Source: Brevundimonas sp. Root1279 (GTDB lineage Bacteria > Pseudomonadota > Alphaproteobacteria > Caulobacterales > Caulobacteraceae). Taken from it: DNA of 64,000 nt. Below the pieces are notes generated by a model. That model saw only the letters and a list, made by a program, of their open reading frames with translations, was not told where the DNA came from and did no database searches. Made by a program: the position numbers and the translations under genes. Shown here in pieces: positions 49,155 through 58,116 of this stretch (position 1 is its first letter; every line of letters begins with the position of its first letter). The stretch lies in contig NZ_LMEB01000004.1 of assembly GCF_001425945.1 (NCBI RefSeq), positions 358,537 through 422,536 on the forward strand, written 5' to 3'.

Positions 49155-50177
49155 TCACACCTGCAGCGGCGCCCGCCTTAGAGCATTCAGGTTCGGCGAG
49201 CCGGTGCAGAAGCAGACCGTGCGCAGTTGGCGGATCACGGTCTGGAAATGCTCCACCACCGCCTCGGTCGAGACCGTCGCGGCCGCCAGCACGCCGGCCG
49301 CCTGACCGACCATGTCAGCGCCCAGCCGGATGGCCTTGGCTGCGTCGAGCCCGTCGCGGATCCCGCCCGAGCCGATGATCAGGGTGCGCGGACACGCCGC
49401 CCTCGCCTCGGCGATGGCCCGCGCCGTCGGAATGCCCCAGGCGGCGAAGGCCTCGGCATGGGCCTTGTCGCGCGGATCGGTCGCCCGCTCGCCCTCGACC
49501 GTGGCCCAGTTGGAGCCGCCGGCGCCCGATACGTCGATCCCCGCCACGCCCATGTCGACCAGCCGCCGCGCCGTCGCCGCCGAGATGCCCGCGCCGGTCT
49601 CCTTGACGACCACCGGCGCGTCCAACGACTTGACCAGAGACTCCAGCGCCGCGCCGACGCCCCACCAGTCGCGGTCGCCCTCGGGCTGGCAGGCCTCCTG
49701 CAGCGGGTTGAGGTGCACGATCAGGGCGTCGGCCGCGATCATCTCCAGGATGCGCCGCGCCTCGTCCGCCCCGAAGCCGCGGGTCAGCTGCGCCGCGCCG
49801 ATGTTGGCCAGGATGGGGGTGTCGGGCGCCCTGAGCCGCAGGGCCATGTCCAGGCCCGCGCTGGCTCCATCATTCTCCAGCGCCGCCCTCTGGGAGCCGA
49901 CCGCCAAGGCGATGCCCAACTGCTGCGCCGCCTCGGCCAGCCGGGCGTTTATCGCCTCGGCCCGCGCCGGTCCGCCGGTCATCGAGCTGATCAGAAGCGG
50001 GGCCTTCAGCCGACGCCCCATGAAGTCGGCGCCCAGGTCGATCTTGCCGTGATCAAGGTCCGGCAAGGCCTCGTGCACGAAGCGCACCGCGTCGAACCCG
50101 GTCTGGAGCCCGTGCCGCGCCTTGCCCGCCAGGATCACGTCCAGGTGCTGGTCCTTGCGGGAGGTGATGTCGTTCAC
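49155..50177 (-). CDS. fni: Isopentenyl-diphosphate delta-isomerase, type II
   Basis: This 340-residue FMN- and NADPH-dependent TIM-barrel enzyme interconverts IPP and DMAPP for isoprenoid synthesis. It begins with [13 protein letters not shown] and has [38 protein letters not shown] (substrate Gln and Glu), VKETGAGIS and [12 protein letters not shown]. The GTG at 50177 was chosen because it places the conserved N-terminus at the start and has GGAG about 9 bases upstream. It is transcribed in the same direction as the PPC protein gene 67 bp upstream. Confidence 0.93.
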   Translation of the reverse strand: MNDITSRKDQHLDVILAGKARHGLQTGFDAVRFVHEALPDLDHGKIDLGADFMGRRLKAPLLISSMTGGPARAEAINARLAEAAQQLGIALAVGSQRAALENDGASAGLDMALRLRAPDTPILANIGAAQLTRGFGADEARRILEMIAADALIVHLNPLQEACQPEGDRDWWGVGAALESLVKSLDAPVVVKETGAGISAATARRLVDMGVAGIDVSGAGGSNWATVEGERATDPRDKAHAEAFAAWGIPTARAIAEARAACPRTLIIGSGGIRDGLDAAKAIRLGADMVGQAAGVLAAATVSTEAVVEHFQTVIRQLRTVCFCTGSPNLNALRRAPLQV

Positions 50178-50244
50178 GCGGGCGCACTCCAGGCTCCCCA
50201 CAACCTTAGCGGGGTCCGTGCGCCGTTGATACGCTCCGAAAGGC

Positions 50245-52089
50245 CTAGTGGCTCTCGGGCTTCTTCTCGACCGACAGGGCGTAGGAGCCCGTCTGCCCCT
50301 GCTGGTAGGCGCCGGCTCGGATTTCGTAGGTCCCGTCGTCCGGTGCGGTCCACTCCAGCTTGGCATGGGTGTCCGACAGTCCGTCGTCGTCCGACGCCAG
50401 CACTTCGAACGCCCCGTCGGGCTTCTCGCGGCCGATCATGATGATGCTGTCGACCTCGTTGGAGACCATGGTCACGAGCAGCTTCTCATCCTCCCGGACG
50501 GTGATCCGATAGGCGTCGTAGTGGCTGTTGTCCTCGGAGGTCGCGTCGTTCTCCGTCAGGGTTCCCCGCGCCGTCGAACCGACCAGGACGCTGCCGGCCT
50601 GCGGCTGCGGGCCACGATCGACCAGCTCGAGCGAGTACAACCCCTTCTCGTCGGAGCCCAGCGGGGAGACGCGCAGCACGTACTGGCCGTCCTCCGGCAC
50701 GGTGAAGGTCAGGCGCGAATCCGTGCCCTCGCGCAGGCCGTCGTCGTCCGAAGCCAGAGCCTCGAAGTCGCCGGCGGCCTTGCCGACCTGGACGTAGGTG
50801 TCGAAGTCGCCCGAGCGCATGATGGCCTGGATGCGCTGACCCTCGCGGCCCGTAAAGGTGAAGGCGTCGAAGCCGCGGTCGTCGTCGTCGCGAGAGTCCT
50901 CTTCGGTCACCTCGCCCTGAATCGTAGCCCCGAATTCCAGGGCCTCCGGCGCCCGGTCCGGCGGAACCTCCGTAATGGCCAGTTCGTAGTCGCCGGTGGC
51001 CTCCGAGAAGGCCCTGGCCTCGATGATGTAGTCGCCGTTGCGCGGCAAGGTGAAGGTCACGCGCGAGTTCGTCCCCTCCGGCCCGCCGTCGTCATCTTCG
51101 GACAAGCTCACCCGGTTGCCGTCGAACAGCTCGAGATAGGTGTCGAAGTCGCTCGAGGTCAGGTCGATGCGGACGCGCTGCCCTTCGCGGCCCTGGAAAC
51201 GATAGGCGTCCGCGCGGGCGTCGCCGGTGCTCTTGCCGTCGCTGGCCGTCAGCTGGCCCTGAACGGTGTCCCCGATGGCGATGCCCTGCGCCGCGATCGG
51301 CGGCGGCCCCTGCTCCATGTGCAGAGAATAGCCGCCGGTCCCGCTGACGTTCAGCGACGTCACCCGCACGAGGTAGTCGCCGTCGTCGGGGGCCGTGAAG
51401 ATCAGCCGCGAGTTCAGCCCGGCGTCCGGACCGTCGTCGTTCTCGGCCAGTTCTTCGAAGCCGCCGTCGGACGTCATGCGGCCGACTTTGATGACAGGAT
51501 CAAAGGCCTCGCTGTCCAGCGACAGGGCGAAGCGCTCGCCGCCTCGGCCGCGGAAGGCGAAGGCGTCATAGGGGTAGCCGGCGTCGCTCTCCGGGTCGCG
51601 CGTCGTCAGGTCGCCGCGCACGGTCTGGCCGAGCCGAATGCCGCCGGGCCGCGGAGCCCGCGGCGCCGCGGCCCGCTCCGCGAGACTGAGCGTGTAGGCG
51701 CCGCCTTCGGTCCCCGACAGGGTCCGCGCGCGCACCAGATAGGTCCCGGCCGTCGGGGCGGCGAAGCGCAGACGCGAATCGGTGCCTTCGCCGAACCCGT
51801 CATCGTCCACCGCCAGAGGCTCGTCCGTCACGCCCTGGAGGTAAACCTCGAGGTAGGTGTCGAAGTCGCCGGAGCGCATCACCGCCTCGAAGCGCTGGCC
51901 CGCCCGCGCCTCAACCGTGAACTCGTCATAGAGGTAGGCGTCGTCCGGCGCGGTCTGGTCGCCCTCGGCCAACGAACCGCTGACCGTGCTGCCCGCCGAC
52001 AGCGGCTCCACCGACTGCGCCGAGGCGAAACCGGCGACGCTCGCCAGGGCAAGGCTGCTGGCTGCGGCGAGGATGATATGACGACGCAT
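50245..52089 (-). CDS. Secreted protein of five PPC-type repeats
   Basis: The 614-residue product has a signal peptide ending ASAQS and then five tandem units of about 110-115 residues. Each unit has a GxTVxGxL opening, a DAYxFxGREGQR strand, a DFDTYLEV strand, a DDDG...TDSRLxF loop and a GxYxLxV ending. This is the pre-peptidase C-terminal (PPC) beta-sandwich normally appended to secreted proteases. Here no catalytic domain is present, so the protein is all PPC. The acidic DDDG loops could bind calcium. The function is unknown; an extracellular binding or scaffold role is an inference. Confidence 0.8.
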   Translation of the reverse strand: MRRHIILAAASSLALASVAGFASAQSVEPLSAGSTVSGSLAEGDQTAPDDAYLYDEFTVEARAGQRFEAVMRSGDFDTYLEVYLQGVTDEPLAVDDDGFGEGTDSRLRFAAPTAGTYLVRARTLSGTEGGAYTLSLAERAAAPRAPRPGGIRLGQTVRGDLTTRDPESDAGYPYDAFAFRGRGGERFALSLDSEAFDPVIKVGRMTSDGGFEELAENDDGPDAGLNSRLIFTAPDDGDYLVRVTSLNVSGTGGYSLHMEQGPPPIAAQGIAIGDTVQGQLTASDGKSTGDARADAYRFQGREGQRVRIDLTSSDFDTYLELFDGNRVSLSEDDDGGPEGTNSRVTFTLPRNGDYIIEARAFSEATGDYELAITEVPPDRAPEALEFGATIQGEVTEEDSRDDDDRGFDAFTFTGREGQRIQAIMRSGDFDTYVQVGKAAGDFEALASDDDGLREGTDSRLTFTVPEDGQYVLRVSPLGSDEKGLYSLELVDRGPQPQAGSVLVGSTARGTLTENDATSEDNSHYDAYRITVREDEKLLVTMVSNEVDSIIMIGREKPDGAFEVLASDDDGLSDTHAKLEWTAPDDGTYEIRAGAYQQGQTGSYALSVEKKPESH

Positions 52090-52183
52090 GCGGTCCCCCT
52101 GAATAAGGCAAGGATCATAGACGCCGAACCGCGCCGTCTGTAAATCGCGCTCACCGCACGATTCCTGACGACCGGAGCCGAAA

Positions 52184-53107
52184 ATGACGGCCGAAACCGC
52201 CCGCGCCACCCTCATCGACGGCAAGGCCTACGCCGCCGCCCTCGTGGACCGGGTCGCCGCCGCCTCCGCCCGCCTCGAAACCGCCCATGGCGTGAAGCCC
52301 GGTCTGGCCGTGGTCATCGTCGGGGAGGACCCCGCCAGCCAGATCTACGTCCGCAACAAGGGCGAGACCACGCAGCGCGCCGGAATGCGCTCCGACACCC
52401 ACCGCCTGGCCGACAGCACGAACCAGGAAGACCTGCTGGCCCTGATCGCCGCCTTGAACGCCGACGCCGGCATCCACGGCATCCTCGTCCAGCTGCCCCT
52501 GCCGGCGCACATCGATTCGGCGGCGGTGCTGGGCGCCATCGACCCCGACAAGGACGTCGACGGCTTCCACGTGGTCAACGTCGGCCGCCTCGCCGTCGGC
52601 CTGCCCGGCCTCGTCCCCTGCACCCCGCTCGGCTGTCTGATGCTGCTGAAGGACGCACTGGGCGACCTGTCCGGCCTCAACGCCGTCATCGTCGGCCGCT
52701 CGAACATCGTCGGCAAGCCGATGGCCCAGCTGCTGCTCGGCGAGAGCTGCACCGTCACCGTGGCCCATTCGCGGACCCGCGACCTGCCCGACCTTTGCCG
52801 CACCGCCGACATCCTCGTCGCCGCCGTCGGTCGCCCCGAGATGGTGCGCGGCGACTGGATCAAGCCTGGCGCGACCGTCATCGACGTGGGCATCAACCGC
52901 GTCCCCTCCCGCGACACGGTGAAGGCGCTAGAAGGCAAGACCCGCGTGGTCGGCGACGTGGCCTTCGACGAGGCGATCGAAGTGGCCGGCCGGATTACGC
53001 CCGTGCCCGGGGGCGTGGGCCCGATGACCATCGCTTGCCTGCTGGCCAACACCTACACCGCCGCCTGCCGCGCCGCCGGCGTCACGCCCGAAGAGCTGGG
53101 CGCTTGA
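52184..53107 (+). CDS. folD: Methylenetetrahydrofolate dehydrogenase/cyclohydrolase
   Basis: The 307-residue bifunctional enzyme interconverts methylene-, methenyl- and formyl-tetrahydrofolate using NADP+. The catalytic Lys is in [13 protein letters not shown]. The substrate-binding QLPLPAHI, the DKDVDGFH segment, the cofactor motif [15 protein letters not shown] and the C-terminal [12 protein letters not shown] are all intact. It is divergent from the PPC gene. Formamide or formate released by histidine breakdown and one-carbon metabolism are only loosely connected here. Confidence 0.96.
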   Translation: MTAETARATLIDGKAYAAALVDRVAAASARLETAHGVKPGLAVVIVGEDPASQIYVRNKGETTQRAGMRSDTHRLADSTNQEDLLALIAALNADAGIHGILVQLPLPAHIDSAAVLGAIDPDKDVDGFHVVNVGRLAVGLPGLVPCTPLGCLMLLKDALGDLSGLNAVIVGRSNIVGKPMAQLLLGESCTVTVAHSRTRDLPDLCRTADILVAAVGRPEMVRGDWIKPGATVIDVGINRVPSRDTVKALEGKTRVVGDVAFDEAIEVAGRITPVPGGVGPMTIACLLANTYTAACRAAGVTPEELGA

Positions 53108-53163
53108 ACGCCGGTCGTTAACCCTCGATAGTCCCCAGCCTGAGACTCAGACCGGAGACGACG

Positions 53164-53838
53164 ATGACGCCCTTCAACACTCGTATGGCGGCCGTCGCCG
53201 CCGTCGTGGTCCTCGCCCCCGCCGTCACGGGCTGCGGCATTAACGCCATCCCGACCAAGGAAGAGGCCGCCAAGGCCCGCTGGGCTGACGTCCAGTCGCA
53301 GTATCAGCGCCGCTCTGACCTGGTGCCGAACCTCGTCGCCACCGTGCAGGGCGCGGCCATCGCCGAGCGCACCACCCTGACCGAGGTCATCAACGCCCGC
53401 GCCCGCGCCACTGGCGCGACCGTGACGCCCGAGACGCTGAACGACCCGGCCGCCTTCCAGCGCTTCCAGGCGGCTCAGGACGGACTCACCCAGTCCCTGT
53501 CCCGCCTGATGCTGGTCGTCGAGCAGTACCCGCAGATCCAGTCGAACCAGAACTTCATCGCCCTGCAGTCGCAGCTCGAAGGCACTGAAAACCGCATCGC
53601 CGTGGCGCGCCGCGACTACAACGACGCCGTTCGCGACTACAACACCAGCCTGCGGACGTTCCCGACGGTGATCTGGGCGAAGACGCTCCACGGCGGCTCG
53701 CAACCGATGCAGCTGTTCTCGGCGTCCGAGGCTGCGCAGACCGCTCCGACCGTCAACTTCGACGCTGTGAACCCCGCCGCCCGTCCCGGCGGCGCAGCGC
53801 CCCAGACGACCCCAGGCGCGGCTCCGCCGGCCCAGTGA
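53164..53838 (+). CDS. LemA-family lipoprotein
   Basis: The 224-residue protein has lipobox VTGC (Cys24) and the LemA core WADVQSQYQRRSDLVPNLVATVQG, then NQNFIALQSQLEGTENRIAVARRDYNDAVRDYN and FPTVIWA. The core is a long helical bundle. LemA genes are commonly followed by TPM-domain genes, as here; the joint function is not established. The stop overlaps the next start (GTGA). Confidence 0.9.
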   Translation: MTPFNTRMAAVAAVVVLAPAVTGCGINAIPTKEEAAKARWADVQSQYQRRSDLVPNLVATVQGAAIAERTTLTEVINARARATGATVTPETLNDPAAFQRFQAAQDGLTQSLSRLMLVVEQYPQIQSNQNFIALQSQLEGTENRIAVARRDYNDAVRDYNTSLRTFPTVIWAKTLHGGSQPMQLFSASEAAQTAPTVNFDAVNPAARPGGAAPQTTPGAAPPAQ

Positions 53839-54668
53839 CCTCCTTGCCGGCCATCTTGAGGCTCCGAGCCCCGGCGCTGTTGTTCGTCTTGCTGGCGATC
53901 AGCTGGCTGGCGATGCTGTCGACGGCCTCGGCCCAGCCGACCTCCGACAATCTCGCCTTCCCGGCCCTGACTGGCCGGGTCGTCGACCAGGCCAATCTGC
54001 TGTCGCCTGAGACCGAGGCCGCCCTCACCCGCCGCCTTGAGACGCTCGAACAGGACACGACCGACCAGGTCGTGGTCGTGACGCTGACCAGCCTGCAGGG
54101 CCAGGAGATCGAGGAGTACGGCTATCGCCTTGGACGGCATTGGGCGATCGGCCAGACCGACAAGGACAACGGCCTTCTGCTGATCATCGCACCCGAGGAG
54201 CGGAAGGTGCGGATCGAGGTCGGCTACGGCCTCGAAGGGATCATGACGGACGCCATGTCCGCCCTGATCATCCACGATGACATTCTGCCGCCGTTCCGCG
54301 AGGGTCGGTTCGAAGAGGGCATCGTTCAAGGCGTCGACGCCATCGAGCGGCAACTCCGCCTTGACCCCGCTGAAGCGCAGGCCCGGGCCGCGGCCGCTGC
54401 GACTCCGCGAGCCGAGATCCCGCTCGGACCGGCGGTCGTCATCGGCGTTGTCTTCCTGCTGATCTTCATCGGCATGATCGGCGGCATCGCCCGGGGCGGA
54501 CGCCGTCATCGCGGCGGCGTTTCGCCGATCCTGATCTGGGCGGCGTCGGAGGCGCTGCGCAACCGGGGCGGCGGATCGTCATGGGGCGGGGGAGGCTTCG
54601 GCGGCGGCGGAGGCTTCGGCGGCGGCGGCGGCGGGTTCGGCGGCGGAGGCGCTTCAGGCGGATGGTGA
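53835..54668 (+). CDS. TPM-domain membrane protein (YgcG type)
   Basis: The 277-residue protein has a signal-like N-terminal helix and the TPM domain (about 40-165; [57 protein letters not shown]). A second membrane helix lies at about 200-222, and a very glycine-rich tail of GGGGFGG units ends the protein. TPM domains are also found in the thylakoid acid phosphatase TLP18.3. The start is GTG 53835, overlapping lemA by 4 bp. Confidence 0.88.
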   Translation: MTSLPAILRLRAPALLFVLLAISWLAMLSTASAQPTSDNLAFPALTGRVVDQANLLSPETEAALTRRLETLEQDTTDQVVVVTLTSLQGQEIEEYGYRLGRHWAIGQTDKDNGLLLIIAPEERKVRIEVGYGLEGIMTDAMSALIIHDDILPPFREGRFEEGIVQGVDAIERQLRLDPAEAQARAAAAATPRAEIPLGPAVVIGVVFLLIFIGMIGGIARGGRRHRGGVSPILIWAASEALRNRGGGSSWGGGGFGGGGGFGGGGGGFGGGGASGGW

Positions 54669-55354
54669 TGAAGCTGACCCCCCACGCCCAGGAACGGATC
54701 GCAGCCGCCATCGCAGCGGCGGAGTCCCGCACCTCTGGCGAAATCTTCTGCGTCATGGCCCGACAGGTGTCGTCCTACCGCGACGTCTCGCTCGGCTGGG
54801 CGGCGGCGGCAGCGCTGATCCTGCCGTTGGCGCTGATCCCGCTCGGCTTCGAGCCCGGCTGGATCCCGGGTCTGGCCGACAACTGGCAGGCCGCGCACCT
54901 GGCGGCGCAGGAGGTGTCTGTCGGCCAGGCGCTGTCCGCCTACGCCATCGTCCAGGCCGCGGTCTTCGTCCTGGCCTACCTGATCGCCCGGATCCCGCCG
55001 ATCAGGCGTTGGCTCACCCCCGCCGCCATCCGCCGCGGGCGCGTCCGCAAGGCGGCCCTGCAGCAGTTCCTCGCCCACGGCCTGCACGTCACCGAGGCGC
55101 GCACCGGCGTCCTGATATTCGCGGCCTTTAGCGACCACCAGGTCGAGGTCATCGCCGATCAGGGCATCCACTCCCGCGTCGACGAGACCGTCTGGGCCGA
55201 AACCGTCGAGGCCCTGGCCCAGGGATTGCGCCGTGGCGAGCCCGCCGAAGGTTTCGAGGCCGCCATCGGCCTGTGCGGCGAGGTTCTGGCCCAGCATTTC
55301 CCGCCAGGCACGGCCAATCCCAACGAAGTCGCCGACCGCCTGGTGCTGATCTGA
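54668..55354 (+). CDS. TPM-domain protein with membrane helices
   Basis: The 228-residue protein opens with [29 protein letters not shown], the start of a TPM domain. Two membrane helices (about 40-60 and 95-115) interrupt it, and the domain resumes with [22 protein letters not shown]. This is the second TPM protein of the set. ATG 54668 overlaps the previous stop (TGATG); ATG 54662 and GTG 54665 are close alternatives. lemA, TPM and TPM form one coupled operon. Confidence 0.82.
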   Translation: MKLTPHAQERIAAAIAAAESRTSGEIFCVMARQVSSYRDVSLGWAAAAALILPLALIPLGFEPGWIPGLADNWQAAHLAAQEVSVGQALSAYAIVQAAVFVLAYLIARIPPIRRWLTPAAIRRGRVRKAALQQFLAHGLHVTEARTGVLIFAAFSDHQVEVIADQGIHSRVDETVWAETVEALAQGLRRGEPAEGFEAAIGLCGEVLAQHFPPGTANPNEVADRLVLI

Positions 55355-55385
55355 ACCCAACCGCCCCACCCGGGTCGCATTCCTC

Positions 55386-56156
55386 ATGGAAATGCCCGAG
55401 CCCGACCGCGTTCAGGACGTCATGCCCCGCCTGCTGACCTACAATGTCCACCGCTGCGTCGGCGTCGATCGCAAGCTCGACGTCGGCCGGATCGCGGCCG
55501 TGATCGCCGAGCATGAGCCCGATGTCGTCTGCCTGCAGGAGCTCGATGTCGGCCGGGCCCGCACCGGGCACGTCCACCAGGCCCAGACGATCGCCGAGCG
55601 GCTGGCGATGACCTTCCACTTCCACGCCGCCATGCAGGTCGAGAGCGAGCAGTATGGCGACGCCATCCTGACCTTGCGGCCGGAGCGGCTGATCAAATCG
55701 GGCCCGCTGCCCACAGTGCGCGGCGTTCCCGGCCTGGAGCCGCGCGGCGCCCTGTGGGTCGAGATCGACTTCGACGGCCAGCCGCTGAACGTCATCAACA
55801 CCCATCTGGGACTGGTGCCGCGCGAACAGCGCCTGCAGGCCGCCGCCCTGATCGGCGATGGTTGGTTGGGGCATCCGGATTGCAAGGGCGCGACCCTGCT
55901 GACCGGCGACTTCAACGCCACCTCGGTCACCCGCCCCTATCAGGCGCTGGCGTCAAAGCTCGCCGACTGCCAACGCACGCTGAAGCTGAAGCCTTCGGTG
56001 AAGACCTTCCCGTCCAGTTTCCCGGCGATCCGCATCGACCATTGCTTCACCAGCCCGGAAGTGGTGGTGACCCGCGTCACCGCCCCCTTCTCGCCGCTAG
56101 CCCGGATGGCGTCGGATCACCTCCCGCTGGTCGTGGACTTCGAACTCAGGACCTGA
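55386..56156 (+). CDS. Endonuclease/exonuclease/phosphatase-family protein
   Basis: The 256-residue protein has the EEP fold motifs: LLTYNVHRC, VCLQELDVGR (metal-binding Glu), NVINTHLGL, LLTGDFNATS and the catalytic SDHLPLVVDF. Members cut nucleic acids or phospho-esters. In E. coli a similar gene, ybhP, lies beside the phospholipase-D-type clsB; here the corresponding PLD gene is convergent and overlaps by 11 bp. A start at 55422 (MPRLLTYNVH) is also plausible. Confidence 0.85.
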   Translation: MEMPEPDRVQDVMPRLLTYNVHRCVGVDRKLDVGRIAAVIAEHEPDVVCLQELDVGRARTGHVHQAQTIAERLAMTFHFHAAMQVESEQYGDAILTLRPERLIKSGPLPTVRGVPGLEPRGALWVEIDFDGQPLNVINTHLGLVPREQRLQAAALIGDGWLGHPDCKGATLLTGDFNATSVTRPYQALASKLADCQRTLKLKPSVKTFPSSFPAIRIDHCFTSPEVVVTRVTAPFSPLARMASDHLPLVVDFELRT

Positions 56157-57633
56157 GGGCTTTTCTCTCGGCGGGGGGCGGCAGGTCGCGATGCGACCGG
56201 CTGCGCCGCTTCCATGGTCGAAAGGCGTCGCGCGTCGACACCGGATCCCCCAGCTGGAACTCTGCGATCAGCCGCTCCATCCGCGACGGCTGGGCCGTGC
56301 CGAGCAGCCGCATTCGGCCGGTGTCGAACTTGATGATCGCCTCGCCGACCGATCCCATCACGGCCTCTGCCGCCGCGAACTCCTCGGCGCTCTCGCCGAT
56401 CCAGTGGCCGATGGTGCGATGACGGAAGCGCCGGATGGCGGCCCGCCCCTCCTCCGTGCCGGGCGCGGCGGCCACGTCGCACTCGGTGTCGAAGCCGAAC
56501 GAACGATTGTTCAGATTGGTCGAGCCGATGCGCAGGACCTCATCGTCATAGATCGACACCTTGGCGTGGACGATAATCCGCTCGCCCCGCTTGGTGTGAG
56601 GCGTGAACGCGAAGAAGCGGTTGTGGCGGTCGGCCTGCTCGAGCCGGAACAACACCTCCGACCGCGCCGTATCCATGGTCATCTTGTCGAACCAGCTCGG
56701 GCTTTCGCCCGTCGAAACCAGGATGATTTCCGGACTGTCGTCCTCGACCAGCCGCTCAGCCAAGGCCGCGGCGATGCGCGGCGACGTGAAATACTGGTTC
56801 TCGAGATAGATCAGCTTGCGGGCGCGCCGGATCGCCTCGAGGTGCAGCGCTTCATTCTCGCGCACCTCTGAACGGCCGGAGCATTGGGGCTCGGTGCGGG
56901 CGATGGCGACCGGGGTGTCACGCAGATCCGGCTCCACGCCGTCGGGCCATGGATCGTCGACCGACTCCTCGGCGAGCGTCCGCTCCGAAGTCGCTCGATA
57001 CCAGCGCTCGCGGGCCAGGTCGCCAAGGGCGCGCGCCGCCGGGCCGTCCATGACGGCCATGACCTCGTGGCGCGGCGACGGGATCAGCCCCGAGGGCTGG
57101 CAGCGCCGCGGGTCATCGTCCAGGTGCTCGGCGGAGTCCCATCGGTCGGTCGAAACGTCCCCGCCCCCGCAGAAGGCCACCGCATCGTCGATGATGACGA
57201 CCTTCTGGTGATGACAGGCGCCCATCGGCCCGGGCGAATCCAGGCGGAACTCGACCATCCGCTTGCGGAACCAGGCGTGGGCGCGCTGGGGGAAGAAGCC
57301 CTGCGAAGCGGCGATCACCAGCGGCGACTTCCAGATCAGCAGGCGGACGTCCAGTTCGGGCTTGGACTTCACCAGCATCCGCAGCTGGTGACCGATCTCC
57401 GCCTGGTGGTTGGTCAGCGGCGACTCCGGATCGAGCCGCGTCCGCGGGTCGAACTGCCATCCCAGCATGACAATCGATCGCTGGGCCTTATGCAGGGCCG
57501 AGCGCAGGGCCTCGAAATAGGCCGCGTTCTCCATGAGCACGGCGTAGCGGTTGGCGGTTTCAACCCGCCAACAGGTCTCGCCAGGCTTGAACCAGGCGGA
57601 ATAATCGTGTTCGTCCGTCGCCGGGTTCATCAA
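56146..57633 (-). CDS. Phospholipase D-family protein (cardiolipin synthase-like)
   Basis: The 495-residue protein has two HKD motifs: HHQKVVIIDDAVAFCGGGDV in the first half and HAKVSIYDDEVLRIGSTNLNNRS in the second. Together these form the phosphatidyl-transfer site. It lacks N-terminal membrane helices, unlike ClsA, and is closer to ClsB-like or exported PLD proteins. It overlaps the convergent EEP gene by 11 bp. The lipid substrate is not determined by sequence. Confidence 0.87.
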   Translation of the reverse strand: MMNPATDEHDYSAWFKPGETCWRVETANRYAVLMENAAYFEALRSALHKAQRSIVMLGWQFDPRTRLDPESPLTNHQAEIGHQLRMLVKSKPELDVRLLIWKSPLVIAASQGFFPQRAHAWFRKRMVEFRLDSPGPMGACHHQKVVIIDDAVAFCGGGDVSTDRWDSAEHLDDDPRRCQPSGLIPSPRHEVMAVMDGPAARALGDLARERWYRATSERTLAEESVDDPWPDGVEPDLRDTPVAIARTEPQCSGRSEVRENEALHLEAIRRARKLIYLENQYFTSPRIAAALAERLVEDDSPEIILVSTGESPSWFDKMTMDTARSEVLFRLEQADRHNRFFAFTPHTKRGERIIVHAKVSIYDDEVLRIGSTNLNNRSFGFDTECDVAAAPGTEEGRAAIRRFRHRTIGHWIGESAEEFAAAEAVMGSVGEAIIKFDTGRMRLLGTAQPSRMERLIAEFQLGDPVSTRDAFRPWKRRSRSHRDLPPPAERKALRS

Positions 57634-57818
57634 GGGTAGGCCTGACCGATTCGTATGACGGGGCCATGTGCGCCGCCAAGCTTTACAGGACGCGCGCCGC
57701 GCCGTTCCGTTCCACCTTTGCGGGGATGCGTGACGCTTTGTTCATGTTCCGCCTCATTGTGGGCGCGCCAGTTTAGGCGCATAAGGAACCTTGTCATGTG
57801 GACAGGGGAGATCGGCGG

Positions 57819-57998
57819 ATGCAGGCGCTGGTCGAGTTGATCATCGGCTTCGTCGCCCTCGTGGCCGCCGCTGCGCTGTCGCAGTTCGGCCTGCAGCTCG
57901 ACGCCCCGGAAAAGCCTGAGCGTGAGATTCATCGCGTCCACGACGAGTGCGACGCCAAGCCCGCCGCAGCGCTGTTCTCGGCCTCCGACAAGGCCTGA
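57819..57998 (+). CDS. Small single-helix membrane protein
   Basis: The 59-residue peptide begins with one hydrophobic helix (about 3-25) and ends in a charged tail with one Cys. GGGGAG lies about 9 bases before ATG 57819, and the base composition at third positions is coding-like. I recognise no family. It lies 118 bp before tipN and could share its transcript. Confidence 0.6.
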   Translation: MQALVELIIGFVALVAAAALSQFGLQLDAPEKPEREIHRVHDECDAKPAAALFSASDKA

Positions 57999-58116
57999 GC
58001 CCCCGCACGGCTTTCGCGCGCACGCCTTTGCGCCCATCCGATTGAGCCGCTAGGGTCCCTGTCGGGTCGCGCGCCGTCGGCAGCGTGACGTCGCATCCTG
58101 TTGAGATCGCCGCCTC

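Noticed and set aside
50248-52143. A 631-codon open frame antisense to the PPC-repeat gene
   Set aside because: It mirrors the repeat protein on the other strand and has Val/Gly/Arg-rich composition without features.
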